From a virus, in IMG/VR virus record IMGVR_UViG_3300024308_000046, positions 1 through 38,201 of that record: a DNA stretch of 38,201 bases. The stretch is one strand, 5' to 3'. The stretch's first letter is position 1, and the number at the start of each line of letters is the position of its first letter. Under the pieces are notes generated by a model that worked only from the letters and a program-made list of their open reading frames with translations, made no database searches and was not told the DNA's origin. This document shows positions 6,341 to 13,579 of the stretch, piece by piece. A program made the translations under genes and the position numbers.

Positions 6341-9064
6341 TCAAACGAGCTGGAACAGCCAGCAGCGCACCGTCTTCGGTTGCCCTGCCATGTCCGTCGC
6401 TCGGATTGAGTTGATGGGCTTGTTCTTCTCGATGAACTTCGGGCTCTTGCTGGTCGGCAGCACCCGCTTCAGCTCCGTCAGGTTCGGCACCTGCTGGCGC
6501 TTGTTGGCCGCCATCTCCACGAACTCGTTGAGGTTGATGGCCACGAAGGCCGCCTTGCGCGAGTGGTTCAGCGCCCCGCCCGGCTCGCGCAGCGGCATGC
6601 CGTTGAGGTACTCCACCAGGTCCCAGAATTCGCGGACCATCGGGTGGTCGGAGTCGATCGCCCGTTGCCGCTCCAGGGCCATCGCCGCGATCTCCTCGTG
6701 CACCAGGTCGCGCTGCTCGTCGCTCATCGGCACCACCCGCTGCAGGCAATCCACCAGGCTGCGCAGCTGCGCGTGGTTCTTCGCGATGCGCACCGTGCGG
6801 ATCCCGGGCAGGGCCAGCAGCTGCTGCTCGTAGCCCGACGTGCGCTCATCGATGAGGGCCAGCAGGTCCGCCTCCGGCTGCAGCGCCTTGATCAGGAAGC
6901 CGCTCAGGCGCTCGATCGGCATGCGCTCCAGCTGCTCGGCAAAGCGCTTGGTCTCCGGCGTGTGGTGCGCCCGGGTCAGGTTCACGTGGGAGAGGCGCTG
7001 CAGCATCGCCTCGGAGGCGTTGATCGCGTTGTTCTGGCCGATCAGCAGCGCCGAACGGAAGGGGGGATCGTTGGTGTCGTTGCCGCCGTTCTTCACCCCG
7101 GTGCTGCGCAGGCCCCGGCCGTTGTACGCGCTCTTGAACTCGTCCCAATCGAAGTGCCGCACCGGGCCGCCATCGGCCTGCTCGCGGTCCGACTCGATCA
7201 GCACCGTCGGCAGGTTGGCCACCTGCGAGAGGATCCGCGCCCGCGCCGCCTGGGTGGACTTCGAGGGGTCGAAGCCCTCGTACTCCGAGCGGCCCACCAG
7301 CTTCCACAGGAACTCGATCAGCGTCGTCTTGCCCGCGCCCGCCTCGCCGATCAGCTCCATGAACAGGAAGGACTTCTGCACCTGGCGGATCTGCTCCGCG
7401 TACAACGCCCCCAGCCACCACGCCAGCACCACCGTCCCGCGCACCCCGAAGCACCGCCAGAACAGCTCGAACCAATCGGCCCGGTACTCCGTCAGGTCCG
7501 TATTCACATGCAGCAGCGGGCTCTGGCTCTGGCTCTTGATGCTCAGCTTGCCCACATCGAAGAAGTCTTCCTCGTTGCGCTGGTACACCCGGCCGCCGGC
7601 GATGGCCAGGTCGTTGAACACGTACACCTCGTGGTCCCGGCTGTAGCCGATCCAGTTGATGGTGTTCACCTGTTTCAGCGTGTCGAGCTGGCCCTCCAGC
7701 ATCCGCTCCAGCTGCTGCGGCGTACCGCTGAACAGCGCCCCGTTGCACACGTTGAGCAGGCGCTTCTTGAACTCCGGCGCCGCCGTGATCTGAGCCGCGG
7801 TGAAGGTCGCCTTCACCGTCGGCGCGTCCGGCCGCTCCACGCGGAAGTAGTACCAGGCCTCGTCCGTCAGCTCGTTGCGCATGAAGTACAGCGCCTGGAA
7901 GTAGCAATTGCCGATGCGTGAAACCGTCCCGCTCAGGCGCAGCGCCTTCTCCCGGCGCTGCTTGTCGTTGAGCAGCGCCGCCTCGTGGCTGTCGCTGCTC
8001 TCCAGCTCCTGGATGGCCTTCTCGTAGCGCTCCTGGTCCAGGCGGAACCAGTACAGGCGCTGGTTGAAGCTGAAGTGGAACTCCTTGCGCTCCTCCCAGC
8101 AGTACATCAGCAGGCCTTTCTCCTCGGCCGACTCCGCCAGCAGCAGGGCGCCCTGGTGGCGTGCCTGCTCCAGGTCCCGCTGGATGCGGTGCGCGCGCTC
8201 GGCCGCGTCCTCGATGAAACTCCACTGCTGATGCAGGTCGTTCCAATCCACCTTCTTCGCCGAGCGCTGCGCAATGACCGCCGCCTCGCAGGTAAAGCCC
8301 AGTGCCCGCGCCTCCTTGGCCCAGCGGCGCATGTTGGCCTTGGCCACCGGCTCGTTATCCAGCGCCCACACCAGGCGCGGCAGGCGCTTGTCCTGCGCCT
8401 CGCAGGCCTTTTTCAGCTGACGGACCGACTCGGCCGGGAAGGGCGCACTGCTCATCATCGAAACCGCCGCCACCTCGTTGTGCAGCAGCGCGATGGCGTC
8501 GAAGATCCCCTCGACGATCCACAGCTCCTCCACCTCCAGCGGGTTGACCGAAGGCGGGCACCACCACATGCCCCGGTAGCTCTCGCCCGGCTTGAAGCGC
8601 GCCTTCTGCTTGCCGAATCGCTCCGGCCGGTCGATCAGCCGCTCCCAGTAGCCGCCCTTCTCCAAGGCGAAGCGCACCGTCGCACTGCCAATGCCCAGGT
8701 CCCGGCTCCAGTAGTTCTCCTGGGTGTACCAGCCCTGCAGCAGCTCCACCCGAAAGCCCCGGGCAAACTCCAGGTAGGCCCGCGCCGTCGCGGTCGGGTC
8801 CTCGGCCGTGGCCGGCGCCTGCGCGCTCCAGTCGTTGAACAGGTCGCCGTAGAGATCCTTCACGTGGAAGCGCGCATTGCACTTCTCCACCCGCCCGCAG
8901 ATCAGCATCCAGGGCGAATCGAAGAAGGTGTACAGCGTCTTCTTGTGGCACGCCGGGCACTCGCCCTTGCGCATGTAGTTGGTGCTCGCCATGTGCTGCA
9001 GGCCGTAGTCGGTCTGGATACGGCGCAGCACCTCCTGGCGCAGCTTCTCCTGCATCTGGCTCAT
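6341..9064 (-). CDS. Phage replication primase-helicase
   Basis: A 907-aa protein that primes and unwinds phage DNA. The N-terminal zinc site uses C36, C39, C56 and C62 (GECPACHKK ... LICGRVEKC). A Toprim domain follows, with WIVEGIFDA (183-190) and ALDNEP (234-239) as the metal-binding acidic clusters. The C-terminal half is a superfamily 3/AAA+-like ATPase: Walker A GEAGAGKTT (573-581), a hydrophobic strand ending in ESD (624-626) as Walker B, and LLIGQNNA (673-680) as the sensor-1 region. This fusion replaces the P2 rolling-circle A protein, so replication probably differs from P2. The start overlaps the preceding gene as ATGA. Confidence 0.9.
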   Translation of the reverse strand: MSQMQEKLRQEVLRRIQTDYGLQHMASTNYMRKGECPACHKKTLYTFFDSPWMLICGRVEKCNARFHVKDLYGDLFNDWSAQAPATAEDPTATARAYLEFARGFRVELLQGWYTQENYWSRDLGIGSATVRFALEKGGYWERLIDRPERFGKQKARFKPGESYRGMWWCPPSVNPLEVEELWIVEGIFDAIALLHNEVAAVSMMSSAPFPAESVRQLKKACEAQDKRLPRLVWALDNEPVAKANMRRWAKEARALGFTCEAAVIAQRSAKKVDWNDLHQQWSFIEDAAERAHRIQRDLEQARHQGALLLAESAEEKGLLMYCWEERKEFHFSFNQRLYWFRLDQERYEKAIQELESSDSHEAALLNDKQRREKALRLSGTVSRIGNCYFQALYFMRNELTDEAWYYFRVERPDAPTVKATFTAAQITAAPEFKKRLLNVCNGALFSGTPQQLERMLEGQLDTLKQVNTINWIGYSRDHEVYVFNDLAIAGGRVYQRNEEDFFDVGKLSIKSQSQSPLLHVNTDLTEYRADWFELFWRCFGVRGTVVLAWWLGALYAEQIRQVQKSFLFMELIGEAGAGKTTLIEFLWKLVGRSEYEGFDPSKSTQAARARILSQVANLPTVLIESDREQADGGPVRHFDWDEFKSAYNGRGLRSTGVKNGGNDTNDPPFRSALLIGQNNAINASEAMLQRLSHVNLTRAHHTPETKRFAEQLERMPIERLSGFLIKALQPEADLLALIDERTSGYEQQLLALPGIRTVRIAKNHAQLRSLVDCLQRVVPMSDEQRDLVHEEIAAMALERQRAIDSDHPMVREFWDLVEYLNGMPLREPGGALNHSRKAAFVAINLNEFVEMAANKRQQVPNLTELKRVLPTSKSPKFIEKNKPINSIRATDMAGQPKTVRCWLFQLV

Positions 9065-9312
9065 GCGTCCGCCCTCAGGCAGAAGCCGGCCAGCTCGAAG
9101 GAAACGCCGTGGTACTGGGCGGACGTGATTGCACCCGTCTCGAAGTACGCATCGAGCATGCCCTGCAGACGCTCGGTAAGCTGCAGGCGCTGCTCCAGGT
9201 TCGTGCCGTTGGCGAGGTCCGCCAGCTTCATGGTGAACAGGAAGCGCGCGCCGTCAGCCGCCAGCGCATGGCTCAGCGGCAGGTGTTCAGGGGTAGGGGT
9301 GGGTGTAGTCAT
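9061..9312 (-). CDS. Unknown phage protein upstream of the primase-helicase
   Basis: The 83-aa product starts MTTPTPTPEHLPLSHALAAD and is mostly helical (LEQRLQLTERLQGMLDAYFETGAI). I do not recognise a family; no Cys motif or membrane segment is seen. Its stop overlaps the primase start as ATGA, so the two are translationally coupled, and it may be a replication accessory protein. Confidence 0.75.
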   Translation of the reverse strand: MTTPTPTPEHLPLSHALAADGARFLFTMKLADLANGTNLEQRLQLTERLQGMLDAYFETGAITSAQYHGVSFELAGFCLRADA

Positions 9313-9323
9313 CAGTCAGGGCC

Positions 9324-9557
9324 TTACAGGTGGGCGTCAAGGGCGGCCTTGAGCGCGCCGATGGTGCGTTTGTGGCCGGCCAGGGCCGGGTAGTCGTCGA
9401 GGATGTGGCGGGCCCGCAGACCCTCCGGCACCGCGCGGTAGCGGTCGTCGTACCAGTGCTCCACCATCCCCCGGCGCAGCTCGCAGCGCAGGCTTTCCAG
9501 CAGCGCCTGGGCCACCGGCTTGGGCATGTCCACGTGGATCGCAACGGCTTCGGGCAT
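9324..9557 (-). CDS. Unknown small early phage protein (77 aa)
   Basis: Translated from ATG 9557, which has GAGGT eight bases upstream; a longer GTG-initiated version from 9599 lacks such a site. The product (MPEAVAIHVDMPKPVAQALL ...) is a soluble, basic, helical protein with a YDDRYRAVPEGL segment. Family not recognised. It lies in the early operon between two other unknown genes. Confidence 0.7.
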   Translation of the reverse strand: MPEAVAIHVDMPKPVAQALLESLRCELRRGMVEHWYDDRYRAVPEGLRARHILDDYPALAGHKRTIGALKAALDAHL

Positions 9558-9623
9558 GGCGTGAACCTCGAATTTCGGATGCAACTTCCCCAAACCCACA
9601 GCGTGGGCTGGGCGTATCGGTGG

Positions 9624-9977
9624 TCAGGGAGTGGTGAAGCGCGCGAGGAAGGCGTCCGGCAGGATCCGCCGGTGCACGAAAATGGCCTGCCCGTTGCGGC
9701 AGTCCACCAGGCAGATCGCGTCCGGGCTGGGCGCTTCCGCCAGGTTCACCTGCAGCCAGTGCGACTCGCGCAAGCGGGTGAAGGCCAGCTCCACCAGCCG
9801 CTGCGCCATGAACACCGGCACCTCCAGCGCCTGGGTCAGGTGCAGGGTGGCGCGCTCCAGCAGCTGGGCGTCCTCCAGGTGCTCTTGCGCATGGCGCTGC
9901 AGGTAGGCCGTGGCCGCCCGCTGCATCTGGTCGCGGTATTCCTGGGTGTCCAGGGTGCGTTGCGGTGCAGTGCTCAT
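9624..9977 (-). CDS. Unknown early phage protein (117 aa)
   Basis: A 117-aa soluble protein. The N-terminal half is helical (EYRDQMQRAATAYLQRHAQE), and the C-terminal half is beta-rich and hydrophobic (AICLVDCRNGQAIFVHRRIL). No known motif is recognised. Its start overlaps the ogr-like gene's stop as ATGA, so the two are translated together. Confidence 0.75.
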   Translation of the reverse strand: MSTAPQRTLDTQEYRDQMQRAATAYLQRHAQEHLEDAQLLERATLHLTQALEVPVFMAQRLVELAFTRLRESHWLQVNLAEAPSPDAICLVDCRNGQAIFVHRRILPDAFLARFTTP

Positions 9978-10252
9978 GCCGTCACCTCCAGCAGGTCCAT
10001 CTGGTTATCACCGGCCTGGCGCATAGCCTCCCGGCGCAGCGCCACCGGGGCCACCGGCAGCCGCACGGACGGGTTGGGCATGCCCGAGGGGCTCATCTCG
10101 TGGGTCATCTCGAATTCGGCCCGGGCCGACCAGCCGCAGGCCTCGTTGGTGCACTGCAGGTAGGCCACCCGCAGGAACACATGGGTCCCCTCACTGGTGC
10201 GGATGCGCATGCGGCCCTTGCAGTGCGGGCAAACCAGCTTGTAGGTGCTCAT
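9974..10252 (-). CDS. ogr: Ogr/Delta-family zinc-finger late transcription activator
   Basis: A 92-aa homologue of P2 Ogr and P4 Delta, which bind upstream dyads and contact RNA polymerase alpha to turn on late genes. The four zinc ligands are visible: C8-x2-C11 (VCPHCKGRM) and C34-x4-C39 (CTNEACGW), with 22 residues between the pairs as in the family. In P2, ogr follows gene D; here it lies within the early operon between the antirepressor and replication genes, so late activation would follow directly from early expression. The likely targets are the TGTA-N11-TACA boxes at 22456, 27411 and 33916. Confidence 0.92.
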   Translation of the reverse strand: MSTYKLVCPHCKGRMRIRTSEGTHVFLRVAYLQCTNEACGWSARAEFEMTHEMSPSGMPNPSVRLPVAPVALRREAMRQAGDNQMDLLEVTA

Positions 10253-10254
10253 GC

Positions 10255-10845
10255 TCAGCCCTTCGGATCAGGGAACAGCTCGCCGTTCTGCGGGGCGCAG
10301 CGGCCCACGGTGTGGATCGCCGGCACCGGCAAGGCCAGCAGGTGGCAGTGCTGGGCCAGCTGCGCATGCAGCGTGGCGCGAATGGCCGGCGCGGTTTCCG
10401 CCTTCAGCTGGGCCAGCAGCCTGGGCACCTGGCGGTGGATGGCGAGCTGCTGCGACACGCTCAGGTAGGAGGCCCCCCGGCTCTCCCGCGCCTGGCGCTC
10501 CATGGCGATGAAGTAGCGACGCACCTGACGGCCCTGGTCGTTGTTCTCCACCATGGCCAGCTCCTTGGCCATATCCAGGGTGAGGTGGTAGTCGATAGAG
10601 CGACGATCGCCACCTCGGGCACTTGTTTGATTCGCCGAATTTGGCGAATCAAACGCCCCCCTATTCCCCAAAACGGGGGAAAAGTCCTCGCCTTCGACGA
10701 AGCCGTACTGCTCGATCCGTCCCTTGATCCAGTTGCTGAAATCACGACCTACGCCAAGGAAGGCATGCAGGTCACGGGCATCGCAGAGCTGCTGCGCGCG
10801 GCCGTCGAGTTCGCCGTTGAATACCGGAATCAGTTGCTGACTCAT
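10255..10845 (-). CDS. ant: AntA/AntB-type antirepressor
   Basis: A 196-aa protein. The AntA/AntB domain spans residues 10-125, with DARDLHAFLGVGRDFSNWIK, then YHLTLDMAKELAMVENNDQG and RRYFIAMERQA, the hallmark of phage antirepressors that inactivate repressors and promote lysis. The C-terminus is a helical region without a KilAC domain. Between the two halves of the domain, about 20 residues (FDSPNSANQTSARGG) are encoded by a perfect 12-bp inverted repeat. Its start overlaps the upstream regulator as ATGA. Confidence 0.9.
   Translation of the reverse strand: MSQQLIPVFNGELDGRAQQLCDARDLHAFLGVGRDFSNWIKGRIEQYGFVEGEDFSPVLGNRGAFDSPNSANQTSARGGDRRSIDYHLTLDMAKELAMVENNDQGRQVRRYFIAMERQARESRGASYLSVSQQLAIHRQVPRLLAQLKAETAPAIRATLHAQLAQHCHLLALPVPAIHTVGRCAPQNGELFPDPKG
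10625..10654. repeat. Perfect 12-bp inverted repeat inside the antirepressor gene
   Basis: GTTTGATTCGCC (10625-10636) and its exact complement GGCGAATCAAAC (10643-10654) are separated by GAATTT. It is AT-richer than its surroundings and encodes a linker in the antirepressor. A second hairpin, TCCCC-AAAAC-GGGGA, follows at about 10665-10680. It may be an operator, a recombination target that lets antirepressor segments be swapped, or an mRNA structure. Confidence 0.6.
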
Positions 10846-11318
10846 GCTGGGGTTCCTTGTTGACGGTGCAGGGTGATCACGGCGCCGACCTCGGCGTGCC
10901 GTGCGGCGATGTGCTCACGGTGGGCGGCGATGATTTCGGCCAGCTCGGCCTCGTCCAGCCGGCCATCGCGCAGGGCGTGGGCGATGATCTGGTTGACCTT
11001 GCCCTCGGCCACGTCGGTGGCCAGCGCACGGGCGTACAGGTCCAGGTTGTCCAGCTCGGTATCCGGTGGCATGGGCACGAACACCCCGCCGTACAGCCGG
11101 CAGATGTAGTCCGGCAGCAGGGTGGTGCCGGTCACCTGCTCCAGCAGGTAGATCTGCTCATCGGCCAGCGGCCGGTGGCCGTTGCTCTCGTAGGCCTGGT
11201 TGTCGAACTTCTTCAGCTCCAGGCCCAGCTGTGCGGCAGCGCACTCGCGGCCACCGGGGTAGGTGTTGATCAGCGCGCTCATCACCTTGCGGCGGCTGGT
11301 GAGGATGGGGCGTTTCAT
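10842..11318 (-). CDS. YmfL/CII-like phage regulatory protein
   Basis: A 158-aa product from ATG 11318 (MKRPILTSRRKVMSALINTYPGGRE). The N-terminal region AALGL-type helix (ECAAAQLGLELKKFDNQAYE) followed by LADEQIYLLEQVTG matches the putative CII-like regulators seen in phages and annotated as YmfL family. The C-terminal helices are acidic. The position, second gene after the Cro-like gene and divergent from the repressor, is where CII-type regulators are found. Upstream in-frame starts would run through the Cro-like gene and are rejected. Confidence 0.75.
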   Translation of the reverse strand: MKRPILTSRRKVMSALINTYPGGRECAAAQLGLELKKFDNQAYESNGHRPLADEQIYLLEQVTGTTLLPDYICRLYGGVFVPMPPDTELDNLDLYARALATDVAEGKVNQIIAHALRDGRLDEAELAEIIAAHREHIAARHAEVGAVITLHRQQGTPA

Positions 11319-11353
11319 CTTCTCGTTTCTCCCGATTGGGCTGGCCGCTACGG

Positions 11354-11590
11354 TCAGCAGGCCTTCGCAAAGGGGTGGTCGAGCAGCCCCGGAATCAGCT
11401 CCGTCCCGAGCTGCTGGGACAGGTCCCGCATGATCGAGAAGGCAATGCGCCCATTCGGCAGCTCCGCCGAATCCGCCCAGCGATCCACGGTCTGAGTCAC
11501 CGTGCGCGGCTCGTAGCCCTTGGTCAGCGCGAACTTGCGAAAGCTGAGGCCCTGCTCGATCAGCCGGGCCTGTATCTGGCGTTTGTTCAT
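11354..11590 (-). CDS. Cro-like helix-turn-helix regulator
   Basis: A 78-aa protein, MNKRQIQARLIEQGLSFRKF followed by ALTKGYEPRTVTQTVDRWAD: an HTH of the type seen in BcepMu gp16-like and Cro-like phage proteins. It is the first gene of the minus-strand early operon, read from a promoter with -35 TTGACT and -10 TAACGT whose spacer holds a repressor operator. By position it should act as Cro, favouring lytic growth. Family membership is moderately sure; the Cro role is inferred from context. Confidence 0.75.
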   Translation of the reverse strand: MNKRQIQARLIEQGLSFRKFALTKGYEPRTVTQTVDRWADSAELPNGRIAFSIMRDLSQQLGTELIPGLLDHPFAKAC

Positions 11591-11619
11591 GGAATGGCGT
11601 GCCTCGCTTGGCTAAGATG

Positions 11620-11685
11620 TTCCCAATGCGGTGCACGTTAGATTCCCAATTGGGATTAGTCAAGAGGAAATTTCCCATATGGGAA
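11620..11685. promoter_or_regulatory. Immunity operators and early promoter PR
   Basis: Palindromes of the form TTCCCA-TGGGAA: TCCCAATTGGGA (11644-11655), TTCCCATATGGGAA (11672-11685) and a half-site TTCCCAATG (11620-11628). On the minus strand TTGACT (11663-11658), a 17-bp spacer and TAACGT (11640-11635) make a good promoter for the Cro-like gene, and the first palindrome fills its spacer. The second palindrome contains the repressor start codon (11679), indicating autoregulation. Confidence 0.8.
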
Positions 11686-12086
11686 TTGGTCAGAGAATAC
11701 GGCAGGCAGTCGAGAGCCTCGGTCTCTCGCTCAAGCAGGCTGCTGCTAGGTGCGATATTTCCTACAGTTCGATGCAGAACTGGGCGGGTGGGCACCGGGA
11801 CCCCAGGCCAGAGGCCCTGATCACCATAGGTTCCCGTTTGGGAATTTCAATTGACTGGCTCCTCACTGGCGAGGGGCCGATGCTGCGTAGCGAACTCGGC
11901 CAGTCTTCGCCCAGCGAAACCACCAGCCCCCGCGAGCAAGCCCTGCTCACCCTCTGGCGCGAACTCGACGAGGACGCCCAACGAGAAATACAGCGCCATG
12001 CTGAAGAGAAGAAACGTCTGACAACCCTTGAGCAACGTGTCTCGGAGCTGGAGGCCGTTGTCGCAGCTGGCAAAAGGCTGGCATAG
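11679..12086 (+). CDS. CI-like phage repressor, short form
   Basis: A 135-aa XRE-type HTH protein (IGQRIRQAVESLGLSLKQAA, then SYSSMQNWAGGHRDP and LGISIDWLLTGEG, residues 2-67), the fold of lambdoid and Bacteroides-to-Pseudomonas CI-like repressors. The C-terminus is a coiled coil (LERQ-type heptads from REIQRHAEEKKRLTTLEQRVSELEAVV) and not a LexA-like peptidase, so inactivation would come from the antirepressor and not from RecA cleavage. Start ATG 11679 follows AGAGGAA and lies inside an operator. The neighbouring palindromes are its likely targets. Confidence 0.88.
   Translation: MGIGQRIRQAVESLGLSLKQAAARCDISYSSMQNWAGGHRDPRPEALITIGSRLGISIDWLLTGEGPMLRSELGQSSPSETTSPREQALLTLWRELDEDAQREIQRHAEEKKRLTTLEQRVSELEAVVAAGKRLA
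11831..11844. promoter_or_regulatory. Intragenic operator-like palindrome in the repressor gene
   Basis: TTCCCGTTTGGGAA matches the two immunity operators in its outer five bases on each side, with an altered centre. It lies 150 bp inside the repressor gene. It may allow repressor looping or roadblock control. It is a sequence match only. Confidence 0.45.
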
Positions 12087-12120
12087 TCTGTTCCCACTAG
12101 GTACAGAGGGAGCTGCCAGT

Positions 12121-12393
12121 GTGATCAGCGATAGCCATGTCGAACTGATAAGTCGTTTCGATGACCCCGAGGAATTAAGTGAGATGCAGGCCTTCCTGGC
12201 GGAGGCCCAAGAACTGGATGTAGAGCATCTCCTGGTTCGCCTCTTCTACGACACTAAAGCCTGCCTTTGCATCATTGATACGGTTGACGGCATGACGGCT
12301 GCTCATCCAGATGCAGCCCTCCTTTCGCAGGCAGCGCATAACCATATTTCACAGTTTCAATTATTCGGGATTATCGGGCACCGCTTTAGATAG
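12121..12393 (+). CDS. Unknown protein downstream of the repressor (90 aa)
   Basis: The start is GTG 12121 with GAGGGAG upstream; an ATG at 12028 would overlap the repressor gene in another frame by 59 bases and is less likely. The 90-aa product (VISDSHVELISRFDDPEELSE ...) is acidic at the N-terminus, with a mixed hydrophobic middle (HLLVRLFYDTKACLCIID) and no clear membrane span. I do not recognise it. It follows the repressor by 34 bp on the same strand, so it is probably transcribed in the lysogen. Confidence 0.65.
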   Translation: MISDSHVELISRFDDPEELSEMQAFLAEAQELDVEHLLVRLFYDTKACLCIIDTVDGMTAAHPDAALLSQAAHNHISQFQLFGIIGHRFR

Positions 12394-12449
12394 TCCTGCC
12401 TTTCTATGAATACTTTATTGCCGCACCGCCTTAGGCTACGGGAGCGTAT

Positions 12450-13337
12450 ATGGCTGAGGTTGTAAAAGAGAAGTTCTCAATTTCGTATGATGCCGAAGTT
12501 GGTGATTATAAAAATCATGAGATTGATGCATTGACGCTTAGCCGTTCCATTCAGGGCGTCTATGACATGGTGGCTGAAGCCAGCGCTCTGGTTAATAAAG
12601 GCGCAGAGGTGAAACTGAAGGTTACGGCGCCCGCTAAAGAAGGGTCTGTGATCGTAGAGTATCTTTTGCTTGCGACTAATCCACAGGCCCTTGCTGTGCT
12701 GAAGTACCTCGGCTTCACAGCTGCTGGTGCAGCCATCGCAGGTGGCAATCTCATTGAGGTAGTGCGGAAGCTAAAGAATCGCCGTGTTGTGAATGTGGTC
12801 ATCGAAGGCGACTCTGAAACAGCCAAGATTGAGGTGGATGGCGAAACTATCGAGTGCGACAAATTTGTCGCCAAGCTCGCAGTCGATAAGAAAGTGCGTT
12901 CTGCACTGCATAGCGTAATCCAAGCTCCAGTTGCCGGCCGTGAGGGCGCTAAGTTCAAAGTCCTCGATGAGAAAGATAGTCCAGTGGTTGAGATTAAGGA
13001 GGAGTCGGTTGAGGATTATTCGCCCCTGCCACCTAAATCTCTGGAGAGCGAAGAGCTCAGCAGGGAAACTAAAACTGCTTATTTTGTTCAGGTGAACTTT
13101 GAGTCAAATAATGGTTGGCGGGTGAAGCTTGCTGATGGTACTGAACATGCCGTGACCTTGGCCGATGAAAAATTCATGGATAAGGTCAATCAGAACAAGC
13201 AGAGTTTTTCGAAAGATGATCTGTTTGAGATTGTTATTGAAACAAAGGCAATCTATCGTCAAACTAGATCGACGTTCAACTATACTGTCATTGAAGTTAC
13301 TAGGCACTTCGCCGACAAGGGGCGTAGGCTTGTTTGA
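12450..13337 (+). CDS. Unknown 295-aa protein, first gene of a moron cassette
   Basis: Lower in GC than the phage body. The N-terminal 65 residues (FSISYDAEVGDYKNHEIDAL ... VYDMVAEASALV ... VTAPAKEGSVIVEYLLL) are a beta-alpha-beta unit. Next is a short hydrophobic glycine/alanine stretch (LKYLGFTAAGAAIAGGNLIE, about 89-108), then a charged beta-rich C-terminal region with two halves (IEVDGETIECDKFVAKLA and VQVNFESNNGWRVKLADG). The layout recalls uncharacterised prophage proteins, possibly DUF7946-like, but I cannot name a family firmly. RBS GGGAG lies 6-7 bases upstream. Two small membrane-protein genes follow at 8 bp and with a 1-bp overlap, which suggests that they act together. Confidence 0.8.
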   Translation: MAEVVKEKFSISYDAEVGDYKNHEIDALTLSRSIQGVYDMVAEASALVNKGAEVKLKVTAPAKEGSVIVEYLLLATNPQALAVLKYLGFTAAGAAIAGGNLIEVVRKLKNRRVVNVVIEGDSETAKIEVDGETIECDKFVAKLAVDKKVRSALHSVIQAPVAGREGAKFKVLDEKDSPVVEIKEESVEDYSPLPPKSLESEELSRETKTAYFVQVNFESNNGWRVKLADGTEHAVTLADEKFMDKVNQNKQSFSKDDLFEIVIETKAIYRQTRSTFNYTVIEVTRHFADKGRRLV

Positions 13338-13345
13338 GGTGATAT

Positions 13346-13579
13346 ATGGGCATAGATACTGCGTTTGTAGAGGCGCTTTTCTATGTGTCGTTGATAATTC
13401 TTGCGCCTGTACTCTTTAAGTTTTCTCGGGTTGCGACACGGTATTTTTTGAATCGCTATATCTCAGATGCCGAGATCGTTGTAACCAGAAAGCGAAATGG
13501 TGTCGTTGTGAGTGTTCAACGGATCAAGACTACTGGCTACGTGGTCGACCAACTGAAGAGTCTGCAGGGTGACGCGTAA
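13346..13579 (+). CDS. Unknown small single-TM protein, second cassette gene
   Basis: A 77-aa protein. Residues 6-29 (AFVEALFYVSLIILAPVLFK) form one membrane segment near the N-terminus, followed by a basic, beta-rich tail facing the cytoplasm by the positive-inside rule (ISDAEIVVTRKRNGVVVSVQ). RBS GAGGTGAT lies directly upstream. It begins 8 bp after the 295-aa gene and ends in a TAATG overlap with the next one. Family not recognised. Confidence 0.75.
   Translation: MGIDTAFVEALFYVSLIILAPVLFKFSRVATRYFLNRYISDAEIVVTRKRNGVVVSVQRIKTTGYVVDQLKSLQGDA

Noticed and set aside
6117-6749. 210-aa minus-strand frame over the end of the primase-helicase gene
   Set aside because: It overlaps the real C-terminus in another frame, is Pro/Arg/Gly-rich, and obscures the better supported 43-aa gene.
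6563-9352. Long + strand frames antisense to the primase-helicase
   Set aside because: The minus-strand frame has a zinc site, Toprim and Walker motifs. The antisense frames show only Leu/Arg/Gln-rich composition.
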